Shown: positions 42,567-53,925 of the stretch, piece after piece
Position numbering within the stretch: position 1 is the stretch's first letter
How the letters are laid out: every line of letters starts with the position of its first letter
Assembly: GCA_963210315.1 (NCBI GenBank)
Contig: OY723272.1
Coordinates: forward strand, 1,488,001 to 1,552,000
Source of the DNA: Rhynchopus euleeides
Lineage: Eukaryota > Euglenozoa > Diplonemea > Diplonemida > Diplonemidae
Reading direction: 5' to 3'
DNA: 64,000 nucleotides
Position numbers and translations under genes: made by a program
The notes under the pieces: generated by a model
What the model was told of the DNA's origin: nothing
The model's database searches: none
The model's input: only the letters and a program-made list of their open reading frames with translations

Positions 42567-43532
42567 TACTAGACACGCGCCGCGCACACAACTCTCTGCC
42601 TGCGCCTGGCCTGCGTGGCGAACACACACACAGAACGGAACTGCGAATCGAACCGAGTAGGAATTGAGTAGGAATTGGATTTCGATCCAGCGATTCAGCA
42701 AAGTGAGGCTGCAGTGAGGCGAAGCGAAGCGAAGCGCACACGGAAGCTGCGACGTGCGCGCCTAGAAACCTGATGAACGGCGAGCTGCCGGTGTAAGACA
42801 TGTTGCTGTACGGTGCTGCGGCACCCCCCCACCCTTGTACCTTGCGGCACTGCGCACAGCGCGTGCCGCGTCCCTGTTCCCCTGTTCCCCTGATTCCCCT
42901 GCTTCCCCCGTCGCGTCTTCCAGTGGCGCACATGTGTGTACCTTCCCCGCGTTGCTGTTTGCTTGTGTTGTTATATTCCATGTGCGGGCTTCCGGGCCCA
43001 GCCCGTGTTGCCCGGTTCTCATGATGCTTGTGTGTCCCTTATATGTCGTGTCGTGCTGAATCTGTTGCCTTGCGGCACTTCTGCACTAGATGACGGCAGA
43101 CTTGGCCCTGCGATCTGCCGTGGGTTATTGCCGCTGTCGGACACTGCCCGCCCCGTCCGGGAGTGTCGCGTGTGTGGGAAGTGGATTATATATTGGAGGG
43201 CTGCCCTTCGATCCTGATGCTGTGCTGCCAAGCAGCTGCCCTCTGCCCGTGCCCCAGCCCCCGCTTCTTGTCGCGAGCCACCCGCATACCGGCTGAGCTG
43301 TCCTTGTCTTGTCATGAGTCTCGCTGACCTGGGTCAATGCGTGTGTGTTGCAGACATGAAATATCAGCATCGCACTGAAGACTCAAAACTCAAAACTCAA
43401 AACTCAAAACTCACACCGCTCCGTGGTCCGGCAAACCTTTTCAGCCTGGTTGTCGTTTCGCATTGCACATGACACAACCCTCCCGTCAGAATTACCGGGT
43501 CGCACACCACACAACACAAACCGCACATCACA

Positions 43533-45173
43533 ATGTCCCTGTCGCCGCGTTACTACTCTGCCCTGTCGCCCCGCGTGGCGGTTGTGGCTGACCCCGTGCA
43601 CACGGCGCTGAGCCACCACCATGCCGTGAACGAGATGAGCGCGCACGGGCACGCCGCTGGGGCGGGTGCGCGTGCAGGCGTGCTCGCCGGGCACGCGGCG
43701 GGGGCATCTGCCAACGCGGCCGTGGCGCGTGCGGAGGCGCTTGCGCAGGCGGGGCAGACGGCGGCGCAGGGCCAGGCTGCGGCGGTCGCAGATGTGCGCC
43801 TTGCGGGGGCGTCGTCGGCACATGCGGCTGCGGCGGCGGATGCGCAGCTGGCGTCGGTGGACGTTGCCGGGCGTCAGGCGGAGTTCGCAAACGAGAACGC
43901 ACGCGCGACTGCGGCGGGTGCGCAGGCCGCCGCGGCGTCTGCGGCGACGGGTGCGGCTGGGCGCGTGGCGGCCGGGCGGGAGGGCGCTGCGGCGCTGGCC
44001 GCTGCGCGTGCGGCGTCGCTGGATGCGGCGCGGTCGCAGGTGGCGTCGGACGCGGGCGTGCAGGCGGCACGTGCTGCTGCTGCGGCGGGCGGTGCTGCGA
44101 ACGCGACGGCGGCGGAGCGTGCCGCTGCCGCGCTCGCCCACGAGGCGGCAGTGCGGGCGGCTGCGGCTGCCGGGCGTGCGTCGGACGCGGAGGTGGCGGC
44201 TGCTGCGGCAGAGGCACGTCGTGCGGAGGCCGCGGCGGCGGCGGCAGCAGCGGCTGCGGCGGCGCGCGAGGCGGCGGCGGCGGAGCGTGCGGCGTGCACG
44301 GCGCTGGCCGTGGCTGGGCGGGACGCGGACGCGGCGCGTGCGTCGGCTGCGCATGCACGTGCGGACGCGGCGGCGCGCGACCAGCAGGCACGCACGCGTG
44401 CGCTGCAGCACGGGGCTGCGCAGGCGGAGGCCGTGGCTGCGGCGCGCCGTGCGACCTCCGAGGATGCGGAGGCGGCGAACGCCGCGGCCCGTCTGTCGGC
44501 GACGGACGGTGCCGCACGTGCTGCTGCGGCGCTGGCGGGGGCGGCGCGTGCGGACGCCGTGGCGGCCGGTGCGGCTGTGGCGCAGCACGCGGCGGTGGAG
44601 GGCGCCGCACACGCGCATGCCGGGGAGGCGCACCTGTCGGCGCGGCGTGCGCGTGCGCAGCTGGCGGCGAGCGAGGGGAACCTCGTGCGCGCGTCGAGCC
44701 GCGAGGCCGTGTCGCGGTCTGCGCGCGACGGGGCGGCCCTGCACGCGTCTGTGGAGCGCCAGCGCCACATCGGCGAGGTGTCGGCGCTGGGCCTGGCGCA
44801 GGGGCGCGAGGCTGCGGCGGCGGGCGTGGAGGCTGGGGCACACCTGTCGGCTCACGCGGCGGCGCACTCGGCCGCTGCGGCGGGCTCTGTGGCGCACGGG
44901 GCGACGGTGGCCCGCGCGGTGCACGACGCAAGCCCGCGTCGCGTGGCGGTGCTGGACACGTACGCGCCGGTCGCGACGTACTCGCCTCCCGCCGCCGTGT
45001 ACTCGCCGCGCGCGTCGGCGTCGGCACTGGCGGGGTCCCCGCATGCGGCAGCGTACGCGGGGTCGCCGCGCCTGTCGGCATACGCGAGCGCGTCTGTGGC
45101 ATCGGGCAGCCCTGTGCTGGATGCGAAGCTGCGTGCGCTGTCGCCTGCGGGCAGCCCGGGGCGGTACTACTAG
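43533..45173 (+). CDS. Alanine-rich rod-like protein, array copy 3
   Basis: Protein identical to copy 1. GCA encodes Ala359 and ATC encodes Ile413. Four upstream heptamers. Confidence 0.85.
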   Translation: MSLSPRYYSALSPRVAVVADPVHTALSHHHAVNEMSAHGHAAGAGARAGVLAGHAAGASANAAVARAEALAQAGQTAAQGQAAAVADVRLAGASSAHAAAAADAQLASVDVAGRQAEFANENARATAAGAQAAAASAATGAAGRVAAGREGAAALAAARAASLDAARSQVASDAGVQAARAAAAAGGAANATAAERAAAALAHEAAVRAAAAAGRASDAEVAAAAAEARRAEAAAAAAAAAAAAREAAAAERAACTALAVAGRDADAARASAAHARADAAARDQQARTRALQHGAAQAEAVAAARRATSEDAEAANAAARLSATDGAARAAAALAGAARADAVAAGAAVAQHAAVEGAAHAHAGEAHLSARRARAQLAASEGNLVRASSREAVSRSARDGAALHASVERQRHIGEVSALGLAQGREAAAAGVEAGAHLSAHAAAHSAAAAGSVAHGATVARAVHDASPRRVAVLDTYAPVATYSPPAAVYSPRASASALAGSPHAAAYAGSPRLSAYASASVASGSPVLDAKLRALSPAGSPGRYY

Positions 45174-46139
45174 TACTAGACACGCGCCGCGCACACAACT
45201 CTCTGCCTGCGCCTGGCCTGCGTGGCGAACACACACACAGAACGGAACTGCGAATCGAACCGAGTAGGAATTGAGTAGGAATTGGATTTCGATCCAGCGA
45301 TTCAGCAAAGTGAGGCTGCAGTGAGGCGAAGCGAAGCGAAGCGCACACGGAAGCTGCGACGTGCGCGCCTAGAAACCTGATGAACGGCGAGCTGCCGGTG
45401 TAAGACATGTTGCTGTACGGTGCTGCGGCACCCCCCCACCCTTGTACCTTGCGGCACTGCGCACAGCGCGTGCCGCGTCCCTGTTCCCCTGTTCCCCTGA
45501 TTCCCCTGCTTCCCCCGTCGCGTCTTCCAGTGGCGCACATGTGTGTACCTTCCCCGCGTTGCTGTTTGCTTGTGTTGTTATATTCCATGTGCGGGCTTCC
45601 GGGCCCAGCCCGTGTTGCCCGGTTCTCATGATGCTTGTGTGTCCCTTATATGTCGTGTCGTGCTGAATCTGTTGCCTTGCGGCACTTCTGCACTAGATGA
45701 CGGCAGACTTGGCCCTGCGATCTGCCGTGGGTTATTGCCGCTGTCGGACACTGCCCGCCCCGTCCGGGAGTGTCGCGTGTGTGGGAAGTGGATTATATAT
45801 TGGAGGGCTGCCCTTCGATCCTGATGCTGTGCTGCCAAGCAGCTGCCCTCTGCCCGTGCCCCAGCCCCCGCTTCTTGTCGCGAGCCACCCGCATACCGGC
45901 TGAGCTGTCCTTGTCTTGTCATGAGTCTCGCTGACCTGGGTCAATGCGTGTGTGTTGCAGACATGAAATATCAGCATCGCACTGAAGACTCAAAACTCAA
46001 AACTCAAAACTCAAAACTCACACCGCTCCGTGGTCCGGCAAACCTTTTCAGCCTGGTTGTCGTTTCGCATTGCACATGACACAACCCTCCCGTCAGAATT
46101 ACCGGGTCGCACACCACACAACACAAACCGCACATCACA

Positions 46140-47780
46140 ATGTCCCTGTCGCCGCGTTACTACTCTGCCCTGTCGCCCCGCGTGGCGGTTGTGGCTGACC
46201 CCGTGCACACGGCGCTGAGCCACCACCATGCCGTGAACGAGATGAGCGCGCACGGGCACGCCGCTGGGGCGGGTGCGCGTGCAGGCGTGCTCGCCGGGCA
46301 CGCGGCGGGGGCATCTGCCAACGCGGCCGTGGCGCGTGCGGAGGCGCTTGCGCAGGCGGGGCAGACGGCGGCGCAGGGCCAGGCTGCGGCGGTCGCAGAT
46401 GTGCGCCTTGCGGGGGCGTCGTCGGCACATGCGGCTGCGGCGGCGGATGCGCAGCTGGCGTCGGTGGACGTTGCCGGGCGTCAGGCGGAGTTCGCAAACG
46501 AGAACGCACGCGCGACTGCGGCGGGTGCGCAGGCCGCCGCGGCGTCTGCGGCGACGGGTGCGGCTGGGCGCGTGGCGGCCGGGCGGGAGGGCGCTGCGGC
46601 GCTGGCCGCTGCGCGTGCGGCGTCGCTGGATGCGGCGCGGTCGCAGGTGGCGTCGGACGCGGGCGTGCAGGCGGCACGTGCTGCTGCTGCGGCGGGCGGT
46701 GCTGCGAACGCGACGGCGGCGGAGCGTGCCGCTGCCGCGCTCGCCCACGAGGCGGCAGTGCGGGCGGCTGCGGCTGCCGGGCGTGCGTCGGACGCGGAGG
46801 TGGCGGCTGCTGCGGCAGAGGCACGTCGTGCGGAGGCCGCGGCGGCGGCGGCAGCAGCGGCTGCGGCGGCGCGCGAGGCGGCGGCGGCGGAGCGTGCGGC
46901 GTGCATGGCGCTGGCCGTGGCTGGGCGGGACGCGGACGCGGCGCGTGCGTCGGCTGCGCATGCACGTGCGGACGCGGCGGCGCGCGACCAGCAGGCACGC
47001 ACGCGTGCGCTGCAGCACGGGGCTGCGCAGGCGGAGGCCGTGGCTGCGGCGCGCCGTGCGACCTCCGAGGATGCGGAGGCGGCGAACGCCGCGGCCCGTC
47101 TGTCGGCGACGGACGGTGCCGCACGTGCTGCTGCGGCGCTGGCGGGGGCGGCGCGTGCGGACGCCGTGGCGGCCGGTGCGGCTGTGGCGCAGCACGCGGC
47201 GGTGGAGGGCGCCGCGCACGCGCATGCCGGGGAGGCGCACCTGTCGGCGCGGCGTGCGCGTGCGCAGCTGGCGGCGAGCGAGGGGAACCTCGTGCGCGCG
47301 TCGAGCCGCGAGGCCGTGTCGCGGTCTGCGCGCGACGGGGCGGCCCTGCACGCGTCTGTGGAGCGCCAGCGCCACATCGGCGAGGTGTCGGCGCTGGGCC
47401 TGGCGCAGGGGCGCGAGGCTGCGGCGGCGGGCGTGGAGGCTGGGGCACACCTGTCGGCTCACGCGGCGGCGCACTCGGCCGCTGCGGCGGGCTCTGTGGC
47501 GCACGGGGCGACGGTGGCCCGCGCGGTGCACGACGCAAGCCCGCGTCGCGTGGCGGTGCTGGACACGTACGCGCCGGTCGCGACGTACTCGCCTCCCGCC
47601 GCCGTGTACTCGCCGCGCGCGTCGGCGTCGGCACTGGCGGGGTCCCCGCATGCGGCAGCGTACGCGGGGTCGCCGCGCCTGTCGGCATACGCGAGCGCGT
47701 CTGTGGCATCGGGCAGCCCTGTGCTGGATGCGAAGCTGCGTGCGCTGTCGCCTGCGGGCAGCCCGGGGCGGTACTACTAG
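46140..47780 (+). CDS. Alanine-rich rod-like protein, array copy 4 (Met256 variant)
   Basis: ACG to ATG replaces Thr256 by Met, one of only two copies with a changed protein. GCG at Ala359, ATC at Ile413, four heptamers. Confidence 0.85.
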   Translation: MSLSPRYYSALSPRVAVVADPVHTALSHHHAVNEMSAHGHAAGAGARAGVLAGHAAGASANAAVARAEALAQAGQTAAQGQAAAVADVRLAGASSAHAAAAADAQLASVDVAGRQAEFANENARATAAGAQAAAASAATGAAGRVAAGREGAAALAAARAASLDAARSQVASDAGVQAARAAAAAGGAANATAAERAAAALAHEAAVRAAAAAGRASDAEVAAAAAEARRAEAAAAAAAAAAAAREAAAAERAACMALAVAGRDADAARASAAHARADAAARDQQARTRALQHGAAQAEAVAAARRATSEDAEAANAAARLSATDGAARAAAALAGAARADAVAAGAAVAQHAAVEGAAHAHAGEAHLSARRARAQLAASEGNLVRASSREAVSRSARDGAALHASVERQRHIGEVSALGLAQGREAAAAGVEAGAHLSAHAAAHSAAAAGSVAHGATVARAVHDASPRRVAVLDTYAPVATYSPPAAVYSPRASASALAGSPHAAAYAGSPRLSAYASASVASGSPVLDAKLRALSPAGSPGRYY

Positions 47781-48739
47781 TACTAGACACGCGCCGCGCA
47801 CACAACTCTCTGCCTGCGCCTGGCCTGCGTGGCGAACACACACACAGAACGGAACTGCGAATCGAACCGAGTAGGAATTGAGTAGGAATTGGATTTCGAT
47901 CCAGCGATTCAGCAAAGTGAGGCTGCAGTGAGGCGAAGCGAAGCGAAGCGCACACGGAAGCTGCGACGTGCGCGCCTAGAAACCTGATGAACGGCGAGCT
48001 GCCGGTGTAAGACATGTTGCTGTACGGTGCTGCGGCACCCCCCCACCCTTGTACCTTGCGGCACTGCGCACAGCGCGTGCCGCGTCCCTGTTCCCCTGTT
48101 CCCCTGATTCCCCTGCTTCCCCCGTCGCGTCTTCCAGTGGCGCACATGTGTGTACCTTCCCCGCGTTGCTGTTTGCTTGTGTTGTTATATTCCATGTGCG
48201 GGCTTCCGGGCCCAGCCCGTGTTGCCCGGTTCTCATGATGCTTGTGTGTCCCTTATATGTCGTGTCGTGCTGAATCTGTTGCCTTGCGGCACTTCTGCAC
48301 TAGATGACGGCAGACTTGGCCCTGCGATCTGCCGTGGGTTATTGCCGCTGTCGGACACTGCCCGCCCCGTCCGGGAGTGTCGCGTGTGTGGGAAGTGGAT
48401 TATATATTGGAGGGCTGCCCTTCGATCCTGATGCTGTGCTGCCAAGCAGCTGCCCTCTGCCCGTGCCCCAGCCCCCGCTTCTTGTCGCGAGCCACCCGCA
48501 TACCGGCTGAGCTGTCCTTGTCTTGTCATGAGTCTCGCTGACCTGGGTCAATGCGTGTGTGTTGCAGACATGAAATATCAGCATCGCACTGAAGACTCAA
48601 AACTCAAAACTCAAAACTCACACCGCTCCGTGGTCCGGCAAACCTTTTCAGCCTGGTTGTCGTTTCGCATTGCACATGACACAACCCTCCCGTCAGAATT
48701 ACCGGGTCGCACACCACACAACACAAACCGCACATCACA

Positions 48740-50380
48740 ATGTCCCTGTCGCCGCGTTACTACTCTGCCCTGTCGCCCCGCGTGGCGGTTGTGGCTGACC
48801 CCGTGCACACGGCGCTGAGCCACCACCATGCCGTGAACGAGATGAGCGCGCACGGGCACGCCGCTGGGGCGGGTGCGCGTGCAGGCGTGCTCGCCGGGCA
48901 CGCGGCGGGGGCATCTGCCAACGCGGCCGTGGCGCGTGCGGAGGCGCTTGCGCAGGCGGGGCAGACGGCGGCGCAGGGCCAGGCTGCGGCGGTCGCAGAT
49001 GTGCGCCTTGCGGGGGCGTCGTCGGCACATGCGGCTGCGGCGGCGGATGCGCAGCTGGCGTCGGTGGACGTTGCCGGGCGTCAGGCGGAGTTCGCAAACG
49101 AGAACGCACGCGCGACTGCGGCGGGTGCGCAGGCCGCCGCGGCGTCTGCGGCGACGGGTGCGGCTGGGCGCGTGGCGGCCGGGCGGGAGGGCGCTGCGGC
49201 GCTGGCCGCTGCGCGTGCGGCGTCGCTGGATGCGGCGCGGTCGCAGGTGGCGTCGGACGCGGGCGTGCAGGCGGCACGTGCTGCTGCTGCGGCGGGCGGT
49301 GCTGCGAACGCGACGGCGGCGGAGCGTGCCGCTGCCGCGCTCGCCCACGAGGCGGCAGTGCGGGCGGCTGCGGCTGCCGGGCGTGCGTCGGACGCGGAGG
49401 TGGCGGCTGCTGCGGCAGAGGCACGTCGTGCGGAGGCCGCGGCGGCGGCGGCAGCAGCGGCTGCGGCGGCGCGCGAGGCGGCGGCGGCGGAGCGTGCGGC
49501 GTGCACGGCGCTGGCCGTGGCTGGGCGGGACGCGGACGCGGCGCGTGCGTCGGCTGCGCATGCACGTGCGGACGCGGCGGCGCGCGACCAGCAGGCACGC
49601 ACGCGTGCGCTGCAGCACGGGGCTGCGCAGGCGGAGGCCGTGGCTGCGGCGCGCCGTGCGACCTCCGAGGATGCGGAGGCGGCGAACGCCGCGGCCCGTC
49701 TGTCGGCGACGGACGGTGCCGCACGTGCTGCTGCGGCGCTGGCGGGGGCGGCGCGTGCGGACGCCGTGGCGGCCGGTGCGGCTGTGGCGCAGCACGCGGC
49801 GGTGGAGGGCGCCGCGCACGCGCATGCCGGGGAGGCGCACCTGTCGGCGCGGCGTGCGCGTGCGCAGCTGGCGGCGAGCGAGGGGAACCTCGTGCGCGCG
49901 TCGAGCCGCGAGGCCGTGTCGCGGTCTGCGCGCGACGGGGCGGCCCTGCACGCGTCTGTGGAGCGCCAGCGCCACATCGGCGAGGTGTCGGCGCTGGGCC
50001 TGGCGCAGGGGCGCGAGGCTGCGGCGGCGGGCGTGGAGGCTGGGGCACACCTGTCGGCTCACGCGGCGGCGCACTCGGCCGCTGCGGCGGGCTCTGTGGC
50101 GCACGGGGCGACGGTGGCCCGCGCGGTGCACGACGCAAGCCCGCGTCGCGTGGCGGTGCTGGACACGTACGCGCCGGTCGCGACGTACTCGCCTCCCGCC
50201 GCCGTGTACTCGCCGCGCGCGTCGGCGTCGGCACTGGCGGGGTCCCCGCATGCGGCAGCGTACGCGGGGTCGCCGCGCCTGTCGGCATACGCGAGCGCGT
50301 CTGTGGCATCGGGCAGCCCTGTGCTGGATGCGAAGCTGCGTGCGCTGTCGCCTGCGGGCAGCCCGGGGCGGTACTACTAG
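48740..50380 (+). CDS. Alanine-rich rod-like protein, array copy 5
   Basis: Thr256, GCG at Ala359, ATC at Ile413. Three upstream heptamers, as in copy 1. Confidence 0.85.
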   Translation: MSLSPRYYSALSPRVAVVADPVHTALSHHHAVNEMSAHGHAAGAGARAGVLAGHAAGASANAAVARAEALAQAGQTAAQGQAAAVADVRLAGASSAHAAAAADAQLASVDVAGRQAEFANENARATAAGAQAAAASAATGAAGRVAAGREGAAALAAARAASLDAARSQVASDAGVQAARAAAAAGGAANATAAERAAAALAHEAAVRAAAAAGRASDAEVAAAAAEARRAEAAAAAAAAAAAAREAAAAERAACTALAVAGRDADAARASAAHARADAAARDQQARTRALQHGAAQAEAVAAARRATSEDAEAANAAARLSATDGAARAAAALAGAARADAVAAGAAVAQHAAVEGAAHAHAGEAHLSARRARAQLAASEGNLVRASSREAVSRSARDGAALHASVERQRHIGEVSALGLAQGREAAAAGVEAGAHLSAHAAAHSAAAAGSVAHGATVARAVHDASPRRVAVLDTYAPVATYSPPAAVYSPRASASALAGSPHAAAYAGSPRLSAYASASVASGSPVLDAKLRALSPAGSPGRYY

Positions 50381-51332
50381 TACTAGACACGCGCCGCGCA
50401 CACAACTCTCTGCCTGCGCCTGGCCTGCGTGGCGAACACACACACAGAACGGAACTGCGAATCGAACCGAGTAGGAATTGAGTAGGAATTGGATTTCGAT
50501 CCAGCGATTCAGCAAAGTGAGGCTGCAGTGAGGCGAAGCGAAGCGAAGCGCACACGGAAGCTGCGACGTGCGCGCCTAGAAACCTGATGAACGGCGAGCT
50601 GCCGGTGTAAGACATGTTGCTGTACGGTGCTGCGGCACCCCCCCACCCTTGTACCTTGCGGCACTGCGCACAGCGCGTGCCGCGTCCCTGTTCCCCTGTT
50701 CCCCTGATTCCCCTGCTTCCCCCGTCGCGTCTTCCAGTGGCGCACATGTGTGTACCTTCCCCGCGTTGCTGTTTGCTTGTGTTGTTATATTCCATGTGCG
50801 GGCTTCCGGGCCCAGCCCGTGTTGCCCGGTTCTCATGATGCTTGTGTGTCCCTTATATGTCGTGTCGTGCTGAATCTGTTGCCTTGCGGCACTTCTGCAC
50901 TAGATGACGGCAGACTTGGCCCTGCGATCTGCCGTGGGTTATTGCCGCTGTCGGACACTGCCCGCCCCGTCCGGGAGTGTCGCGTGTGTGGGAAGTGGAT
51001 TATATATTGGAGGGCTGCCCTTCGATCCTGATGCTGTGCTGCCAAGCAGCTGCCCTCTGCCCGTGCCCCAGCCCCCGCTTCTTGTCGCGAGCCACCCGCA
51101 TACCGGCTGAGCTGTCCTTGTCTTGTCATGAGTCTCGCTGACCTGGGTCAATGCGTGTGTGTTGCAGACATGAAATATCAGCATCGCACTGAAGACTCAA
51201 AACTCAAAACTCACACCGCTCCGTGGTCCGGCAAACCTTTTCAGCCTGGTTGTCGTTTCGCATTGCACATGACACAACCCTCCCGTCAGAATTACCGGGT
51301 CGCACACCACACAACACAAACCGCACATCACA

Positions 51333-52973
51333 ATGTCCCTGTCGCCGCGTTACTACTCTGCCCTGTCGCCCCGCGTGGCGGTTGTGGCTGACCCCGTGCA
51401 CACGGCGCTGAGCCACCACCATGCCGTGAACGAGATGAGCGCGCACGGGCACGCCGCTGGGGCGGGTGCGCGTGCAGGCGTGCTCGCCGGGCACGCGGCG
51501 GGGGCATCTGCCAACGCGGCCGTGGCGCGTGCGGAGGCGCTTGCGCAGGCGGGGCAGACGGCGGCGCAGGGCCAGGCTGCGGCGGTCGCAGATGTGCGCC
51601 TTGCGGGGGCGTCGTCGGCACATGCGGCTGCGGCGGCGGATGCGCAGCTGGCGTCGGTGGACGTTGCCGGGCGTCAGGCGGAGTTCGCAAACGAGAACGC
51701 ACGCGCGACTGCGGCGGGTGCGCAGGCCGCCGCGGCGTCTGCGGCGACGGGTGCGGCTGGGCGCGTGGCGGCCGGGCGGGAGGGCGCTGCGGCGCTGGCC
51801 GCTGCGCGTGCGGCGTCGCTGGATGCGGCGCGGTCGCAGGTGGCGTCGGACGCGGGCGTGCAGGCGGCACGTGCTGCTGCTGCGGCGGGCGGTGCTGCGA
51901 ACGCGACGGCGGCGGAGCGTGCCGCTGCCGCGCTCGCCCACGAGGCGGCAGTGCGGGCGGCTGCGGCTGCCGGGCGTGCGTCGGACGCGGAGGTGGCGGC
52001 TGCTGCGGCAGAGGCACGTCGTGCGGAGGCCGCGGCGGCGGCGGCAGCAGCGGCTGCGGCGGCGCGCGAGGCGGCGGCGGCGGAGCGTGCGGCGTGCACG
52101 GCGCTGGCCGTGGCTGGGCGGGACGCGGACGCGGCGCGTGCGTCGGCTGCGCATGCACGTGCGGACGCGGCGGCGCGCGACCAGCAGGCACGCACGCGTG
52201 CGCTGCAGCACGGGGCTGCGCAGGCGGAGGCCGTGGCTGCGGCGCGCCGTGCGACCTCCGAGGATGCGGAGGCGGCGAACGCCGCGGCCCGTCTGTCGGC
52301 GACGGACGGTGCCGCACGTGCTGCTGCGGCGCTGGCGGGGGCGGCGCGTGCGGACGCCGTGGCGGCCGGTGCGGCTGTGGCGCAGCACGCGGCGGTGGAG
52401 GGCGCCGCACACGCGCATGCCGGGGAGGCGCACCTGTCGGCGCGGCGTGCGCGTGCGCAGCTGGCGGCGAGCGAGGGGAACCTCGTGCGCGCGTCGAGCC
52501 GCGAGGCCGTGTCGCGGTCTGCGCGCGACGGGGCGGCCCTGCACGCGTCTGTGGAGCGCCAGCGCCACATCGGCGAGGTGTCGGCGCTGGGCCTGGCGCA
52601 GGGGCGCGAGGCTGCGGCGGCGGGCGTGGAGGCTGGGGCACACCTGTCGGCTCACGCGGCGGCGCACTCGGCCGCTGCGGCGGGCTCTGTGGCGCACGGG
52701 GCGACGGTGGCCCGCGCGGTGCACGACGCAAGCCCGCGTCGCGTGGCGGTGCTGGACACGTACGCGCCGGTCGCGACGTACTCGCCTCCCGCCGCCGTGT
52801 ACTCGCCGCGCGCGTCGGCGTCGGCACTGGCGGGGTCCCCGCATGCGGCAGCGTACGCGGGGTCGCCGCGCCTGTCGGCATACGCGAGCGCGTCTGTGGC
52901 ATCGGGCAGCCCTGTGCTGGATGCGAAGCTGCGTGCGCTGTCGCCTGCGGGCAGCCCGGGGCGGTACTACTAG
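51333..52973 (+). CDS. Alanine-rich rod-like protein, array copy 6
   Basis: Thr256 with GCA at Ala359, like copy 3, but only two upstream heptamers. Confidence 0.85.
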   Translation: MSLSPRYYSALSPRVAVVADPVHTALSHHHAVNEMSAHGHAAGAGARAGVLAGHAAGASANAAVARAEALAQAGQTAAQGQAAAVADVRLAGASSAHAAAAADAQLASVDVAGRQAEFANENARATAAGAQAAAASAATGAAGRVAAGREGAAALAAARAASLDAARSQVASDAGVQAARAAAAAGGAANATAAERAAAALAHEAAVRAAAAAGRASDAEVAAAAAEARRAEAAAAAAAAAAAAREAAAAERAACTALAVAGRDADAARASAAHARADAAARDQQARTRALQHGAAQAEAVAAARRATSEDAEAANAAARLSATDGAARAAAALAGAARADAVAAGAAVAQHAAVEGAAHAHAGEAHLSARRARAQLAASEGNLVRASSREAVSRSARDGAALHASVERQRHIGEVSALGLAQGREAAAAGVEAGAHLSAHAAAHSAAAAGSVAHGATVARAVHDASPRRVAVLDTYAPVATYSPPAAVYSPRASASALAGSPHAAAYAGSPRLSAYASASVASGSPVLDAKLRALSPAGSPGRYY

Positions 52974-53925
52974 TACTAGACACGCGCCGCGCACACAACT
53001 CTCTGCCTGCGCCTGGCCTGCGTGGCGAACACACACACAGAACGGAACTGCGAATCGAACCGAGTAGGAATTGAGTAGGAATTGGATTTCGATCCAGCGA
53101 TTCAGCAAAGTGAGGCTGCAGTGAGGCGAAGCGAAGCGAAGCGCACACGGAAGCTGCGACGTGCGCGCCTAGAAACCTGATGAACGGCGAGCTGCCGGTG
53201 TAAGACATGTTGCTGTACGGTGCTGCGGCACCCCCCCACCCTTGTACCTTGCGGCACTGCGCACAGCGCGTGCCGCGTCCCTGTTCCCCTGTTCCCCTGA
53301 TTCCCCTGCTTCCCCCGTCGCGTCTTCCAGTGGCGCACATGTGTGTACCTTCCCCGCGTTGCTGTTTGCTTGTGTTGTTATATTCCATGTGCGGGCTTCC
53401 GGGCCCAGCCCGTGTTGCCCGGTTCTCATGATGCTTGTGTGTCCCTTATATGTCGTGTCGTGCTGAATCTGTTGCCTTGCGGCACTTCTGCACTAGATGA
53501 CGGCAGACTTGGCCCTGCGATCTGCCGTGGGTTATTGCCGCTGTCGGACACTGCCCGCCCCGTCCGGGAGTGTCGCGTGTGTGGGAAGTGGATTATATAT
53601 TGGAGGGCTGCCCTTCGATCCTGATGCTGTGCTGCCAAGCAGCTGCCCTCTGCCCGTGCCCCAGCCCCCGCTTCTTGTCGCGAGCCACCCGCATACCGGC
53701 TGAGCTGTCCTTGTCTTGTCATGAGTCTCGCTGACCTGGGTCAATGCGTGTGTGTTGCAGACATGAAATATCAGCATCGCACTGAAGACTCAAAACTCAA
53801 AACTCACACCGCTCCGTGGTCCGGCAAACCTTTTCAGCCTGGTTGTCGTTTCGCATTGCACATGACACAACCCTCCCGTCAGAATTACCGGGTCGCACAC
53901 CACACAACACAAACCGCACATCACA